Shown one piece after another: positions 5,124-8,020 of a DNA stretch of 8,020 bases; within the stretch, counting starts at the first letter, position 1; each line of letters begins with the position of its first letter. Where the stretch lies: assembly GCA_036732565.1 (NCBI GenBank), contig DAINCF010000328.1:1-8020 (forward strand). Reading direction: 5' to 3'. Both the position numbers and the translations under genes were made by a program. This DNA is from JAIVJN01 sp036732565 (GTDB lineage Bacteria > Acidobacteriota > Vicinamibacteria > Vicinamibacterales > UBA2999). A model generated the notes under the pieces. That model searched no databases. It worked only from the letters and a program-made list of their open reading frames with translations, and had not been told where the DNA came from.

Positions 5124-6020
5124 GTGGACGTCCGGTCCGCAACCCTCGGCCTGGTTCGTTCGCTCAGGCCGGAGCAGTGGACGAAGAATCTGATTGTGTT
5201 CGCGGCGCTGATTTTTGCGCGCCGCTTGCTCGATCCGGCCGCCGTGGGGCACTCACTGGCGGCCTTTTTGATTTTTTGCGCGCTGTCGGGCGTCGTGTAC
5301 TTGTTCAACGACGTCTCGGATCGCGAGGCCGATCGGCGGCATCCGCTGAAGTCGCGGCGGCCGATCGCCTCGGGCGTGCTTGCCGCCAGGACCGCGCTCA
5401 TGTGGGCGACGATCCTGGGCGCCGTCGCGCTGGCCGCAGCGTTTCGTGTCGGCCTCGCGTTCGGCATCGTCGCCGTGTCGTATCTCGTGCTCCTCGGGTT
5501 GTACACGACCTGGCTGAAGCACATCGTGATCCTCGACGTGCTGGTGATTGCGATCGGCTTCGCGCTGCGTGCGCAGGCGGGGGGCTTGGCTATTGGCGTG
5601 CCGGTCAGCGATTGGTTGCTGGTCTGCACGATCCTGCTGGCGTTGTTCCTGGGGCTCAGCAAGCGACGGCACGAGCTGACGCTGCTGGCCGGACGAGCAA
5701 CGGAACATCGCCGGATCTTGGAGGAGTACAGCTCGTATTTGCTCGACCAGATGATTGGGGTGGTCACGGCGTCGACCCTCGTGGCCTATCTCATCTACTG
5801 CACCAGCCCGGAGACCATTGAGCGCTTCGGCACGGATCTGCTGGTCCTGACGACACCGTTTCCGATCTATGGGATCTTTCGCTATCTCTACCTCGTGCAC
5901 CTGAAAGAGGGCGGTGGCAGCCCATCGGAAATGCTCCTGACGGATCGACCGTTGCTCGCGTGCGTGGGCCTGTGGGGCCTGGCAGTCATCGCCATCATCT
6001 ATCGACCGTACGAGTGGTAA
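5124..6020 (+). CDS. UbiA-superfamily decaprenyl-phosphate phosphoribosyltransferase-like enzyme
   Basis: This 298-residue integral membrane protein belongs to the UbiA superfamily and most resembles the Rv3806c (UbiA, DPPR synthase) branch. That branch moves 5-phosphoribose from PRPP to polyprenyl phosphate, making the precursor of lipid-linked arabinofuranose. The signature is FNDVSDREADRRHP: Asn62, Asp63, Asp66 and Asp70 form the NDxxDxxxD metal site, followed by KSRRPIASG (76-84). Other subfamily blocks are RPEQWTKN (15-22), LSKRRHEL (178-185), FRYLYLVH (252-259) and MLLTDRPL (270-277). Hydrophobic segments occur around 25-32, 43-61, 92-127, 136-158, 164-177, 209-225, 239-257 and 278-292. 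The start is GTG 5124, 4 bases after the STAS stop, with no clear ribosome site of its own, so translation is probably coupled. Actual lipid and sugar substrates in this organism are inferred. Confidence 0.88.
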   Translation: MDVRSATLGLVRSLRPEQWTKNLIVFAALIFARRLLDPAAVGHSLAAFLIFCALSGVVYLFNDVSDREADRRHPLKSRRPIASGVLAARTALMWATILGAVALAAAFRVGLAFGIVAVSYLVLLGLYTTWLKHIVILDVLVIAIGFALRAQAGGLAIGVPVSDWLLVCTILLALFLGLSKRRHELTLLAGRATEHRRILEEYSSYLLDQMIGVVTASTLVAYLIYCTSPETIERFGTDLLVLTTPFPIYGIFRYLYLVHLKEGGGSPSEMLLTDRPLLACVGLWGLAVIAIIYRPYEW

Positions 6021-6044
6021 GCCTCCGTAGTGATTACGGACGCA

Positions 6045-7331
6045 ATGACACCACGCTCCAAAGTCGCCATTCTGCGGACCTCGCCCGCGACGGTGCGGCG
6101 CGACTACCACGAGCTCTTGAACCTGGCCGGTTACCAGGATGTCCTCGTCAAGGACGTCGATACCGCCCTCAAGGTCAACATCTCGTGGCACTTCTTCTTT
6201 CCGGGATCGTCCACGACGCCCTGGCAGCTCGACGGCGTCATCGGCGCGATGAAGCAGGACGGCTTCGATCCTCGGCTCATCCACGCCTGTCACAACCGCA
6301 CCGTCGTCATCGATGCGCATCTCGGCGAGCGCGAGAACAAGCAGCTGCCGGTCGTCGAGGCGCACGGGCTGCGCAACCTGCATCTGTACGAAGGCGACGA
6401 GCCGTGGATTCACGTTCGTGAGGCCGTCGGCGACCTGACGAAGAAATTCCTCTGCCTGAACGACGTCTACCCGGACGGCTTCATGATTCCTCGCCGCTTC
6501 ATCGGCGAGAACATCCTCCACCTGCCGACGATCAAGACGCACGTCTTCACCACCACGACCGGCGCGATGAAGAACGCGTTCGGCGGCCTGCTCAACGAGC
6601 GGCGTCACTGGACGCATCCGGTGATTCACGAAACGCTGGTGGATCTGCTGCGGATCCAGAAGCACATCCACCGCGGCATCTTCGCGGTGATGGACGGAAC
6701 CTTCGCCGGCGATGGTCCGGGCCCGCGCTGCATGATCCCGCACGTGAAGAACGTGATCCTCGCCAGCGCCGATCAGGTCGCGATCGACGCCGTGGCGGCG
6801 CGGCTGATGGGCTTCGATCCGCTGTCGATCAAGTTCATCAGGCTGGCGCACGACGCCGGATTGGGCTGCGGCGATCCGCGCGAGATCGAGATCGTCGGCG
6901 ATGCGTCGGCGGCAGCCGAGAACTGGCAGTTCGTGGGCCCGTTCAAGAAGATGACGTTCGCGTCACGGATGCAGCACAAGATCTACTGGGGGCCGTTCAA
7001 GAAGCCGGTTGAATGGTCGCTCAAGACGGTGCTGGCGCCGTGGGCCTACATGGCCAGCGTGCTCTACCACGACAGTTTCTGGTATCCCGTGAAGGCCGCG
7101 GAGCTGATGCACCCGGTCCTCGACAGCCCCTGGGGCCGCCTGTTCCGGCATTGGGAACATGCGCACGCCACGCCTGACGGCTTTCCGGACGTGGGCACAG
7201 AGCCCGCAACCGTGCAGCTCTCGGGGCTGAAAGCATTCGCCCGGTCGATCGGCATCCTCGGGACCTGTATCAAGGAAGCGCCCGAGTTCGCCAGCCGTCG
7301 ACGGCATCAGCCGCCGAGCTCGGCGGCCTAA
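6045..7331 (+). CDS. DUF362 domain protein with long C-terminal extension
   Basis: The 428-residue product carries the DUF362 (COG2006) domain in roughly residues 5-285, whose biochemical role is not established. Recognisable blocks are LPTIKTHVFTTTTGAMKNAF (160-179), VMDGTFAGDGPGPR (215-228) and ASADQVAIDAVAARLMGFDP (240-259). Unlike many family members it has no CxxCxxC ferredoxin motif; the few cysteines are scattered. Residues about 290-428 form an extra region rich in Trp, Phe and basic residues, with a hydrophobic stretch near 328-341 that could touch the membrane. No signal peptide is seen. The start is uncertain: ATG 6045 is chosen because the conserved part begins at once (SKVAILRTSP); GTG 6030 would add five residues, and neither has a strong ribosome site. 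It lies 24 bases after the UbiA-like gene and 9 before the next, so it is likely co-expressed in envelope-glycan work, by context only. Confidence 0.85.
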   Translation: MTPRSKVAILRTSPATVRRDYHELLNLAGYQDVLVKDVDTALKVNISWHFFFPGSSTTPWQLDGVIGAMKQDGFDPRLIHACHNRTVVIDAHLGERENKQLPVVEAHGLRNLHLYEGDEPWIHVREAVGDLTKKFLCLNDVYPDGFMIPRRFIGENILHLPTIKTHVFTTTTGAMKNAFGGLLNERRHWTHPVIHETLVDLLRIQKHIHRGIFAVMDGTFAGDGPGPRCMIPHVKNVILASADQVAIDAVAARLMGFDPLSIKFIRLAHDAGLGCGDPREIEIVGDASAAAENWQFVGPFKKMTFASRMQHKIYWGPFKKPVEWSLKTVLAPWAYMASVLYHDSFWYPVKAAELMHPVLDSPWGRLFRHWEHAHATPDGFPDVGTEPATVQLSGLKAFARSIGILGTCIKEAPEFASRRRHQPPSSAA

Positions 7332-7340
7332 GGATTCCCC

Positions 7341-8020
7341 ATGGCCGATTTCAACATCCGCTCCGACTCGGTCGATGTCGAGCAGATCATGCGACAGATC
7401 CGGGCGCGCATCCAGGAGAAGCGCGGAGTGGATTACACCGAGGAGCAGATTCGCGAGCTCGCCGCCGTGCGTCTGGAGAAGTTCCTCGACTCCAAGAACC
7501 TGCGCTCCGATCTGATCGAGCAGTTCCGCAAGAGCCGGCCGCCGATTCCGTCGCCGCCGCCGCCGATCGAGCCGCCCTATGGGTTCGACGATCAGACGCT
7601 GTTCGCCACACACCGCGGACCGTTGCGCTTCGTTCGCAACCTGATGCGGCCGATTCTGAAGCTGTTCTTCAACCCGAACACGCTCAATCAGATTCTGTAT
7701 ACGCAGGCGAAGTTCAACGGCGAGGTGCTGGAGCGCGAACAGCGCGAGCACGAGCGGCGCCTCCAGTTCGAGAAGCAGCGCGCCGAATGGAACGCGCTCT
7801 ACTACGAGATCCTCCACAACCTCGTCTTCGAGACCACGCGGTCGGGGATTGAGGTCAAGAACCTGAAGATGCGCGTCGAGTCGCTGTCGAGCCGACTGGA
7901 CTTCAGCGAGCGGCGCGTGCGGGCGCTCGAAGGCGTCGTGCAATATCGACCCGAGGCCGTGCGCAGCCGCGACATCCGCCCGCTCGACGGTGAAGCGGCC
8001 GAGGCGAGCACCGCGCAGGA
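7341..8020 (+). CDS. Uncharacterised proline-hinged coiled-coil protein, N-terminal 226 residues (cut by window edge)
   Basis: The open frame runs off the window after 226 codons. It starts at ATG 7341 with AAGGA (7330-7334) 6 bases upstream, overlapping the stop of the DUF362 gene. Residues 1-65 are strongly charged helix, with VDVEQIMRQIRARIQEKRG (11-29), a type of opening I associate with proteins of surface-polysaccharide loci, sometimes ahead of a methyltransferase domain; this is a weak recollection, not a match. A proline-rich hinge (PPIPSPPPPIEPPYGF, 67-82) follows, then a short basic/hydrophobic segment (94-110, FVRNLMRPILKLFF) that could lie on a membrane. Residues about 125-200 are predicted coiled coil (for example VKNLKMRVESLSSRLDFSER). 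No catalytic motif is visible yet; any enzyme domain would have to be downstream. Coding status is strong from start, ribosome site, codon use and operon spacing. Confidence 0.85.
   Translation, partial: MADFNIRSDSVDVEQIMRQIRARIQEKRGVDYTEEQIRELAAVRLEKFLDSKNLRSDLIEQFRKSRPPIPSPPPPIEPPYGFDDQTLFATHRGPLRFVRNLMRPILKLFFNPNTLNQILYTQAKFNGEVLEREQREHERRLQFEKQRAEWNALYYEILHNLVFETTRSGIEVKNLKMRVESLSSRLDFSERRVRALEGVVQYRPEAVRSRDIRPLDGEAAEASTAQ

Noticed and set aside
5253..6851. 532-codon minus-strand open frame opposite the UbiA-like and DUF362 genes
   Set aside because: It spans two well-supported plus-strand genes and is a low-complexity Arg/Gln/His-rich shadow.
6963..7943. 326-codon minus-strand open frame opposite the DUF362 end and the coiled-coil gene
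   Set aside because: The plus strand has a proper start, ribosome site and operon spacing; the minus product shows no motif.

Overview
The window is GC-rich bacterial chromosome with dense, non-overlapping genes on both strands and strong third-position GC bias, so long antisense open frames are common but spurious. Gene content is mostly core housekeeping plus the start of what looks like a cell-envelope operon. GC content, the lipid-phosphoribosyltransferase/DUF362 neighbourhood and the hairpin-type intergenic repeats suggest a soil-type Gram-negative such as an Acidobacteriota (Vicinamibacteria-like) member. That assignment is inference; no rRNA or other phylogenetic marker was compared.

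Layout. Positions 1-1592 (minus strand) hold an M16 zinc peptidase followed, 2 bases later, by the first 99 codons of purB, cut by the window edge. Divergent from these is rlmN (1694-2770, plus). The 101-bp gap between them holds a perfect 18-bp palindrome and a second near-palindrome over the rlmN ribosome binding site. rlmN converges on purD (2912-4204, minus); the gap is filled by two facing copies of a short hairpin repeat (REP/BIME-like) and a 22-bp tandem duplication reaching the purD stop codon. purD is divergent from rpsU (4337-4534, plus). Downstream of rpsU is a third repeat copy that appears interrupted by another, two-hairpin repeat.

From about 4629 to the window end there is one plus-strand transcription unit: a promoter candidate, a strong hairpin, a single-domain STAS protein (anti-sigma-factor antagonist type), a UbiA-superfamily enzyme of the decaprenyl-phosphate phosphoribosyltransferase (Rv3806c-like) subfamily, a DUF362 protein with a long extra C-terminal region, and a partial proline-hinged coiled-coil protein. 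Intergenic spacings are 4, 9-24 and 9 bases, so co-expression is likely. The lipid-phosphoribosyltransferase points to polyprenyl-phosphate-linked pentose donor synthesis for a surface glycan. The roles of the DUF362 and coiled-coil proteins are not known from sequence; this operon is the most promising part of the window for something undescribed.

Two purine-biosynthesis genes (purB, purD) lie on the same strand but are separated by rlmN and are not one operon. No tRNA, rRNA, CRISPR array, insertion-sequence transposase or prophage gene was seen.
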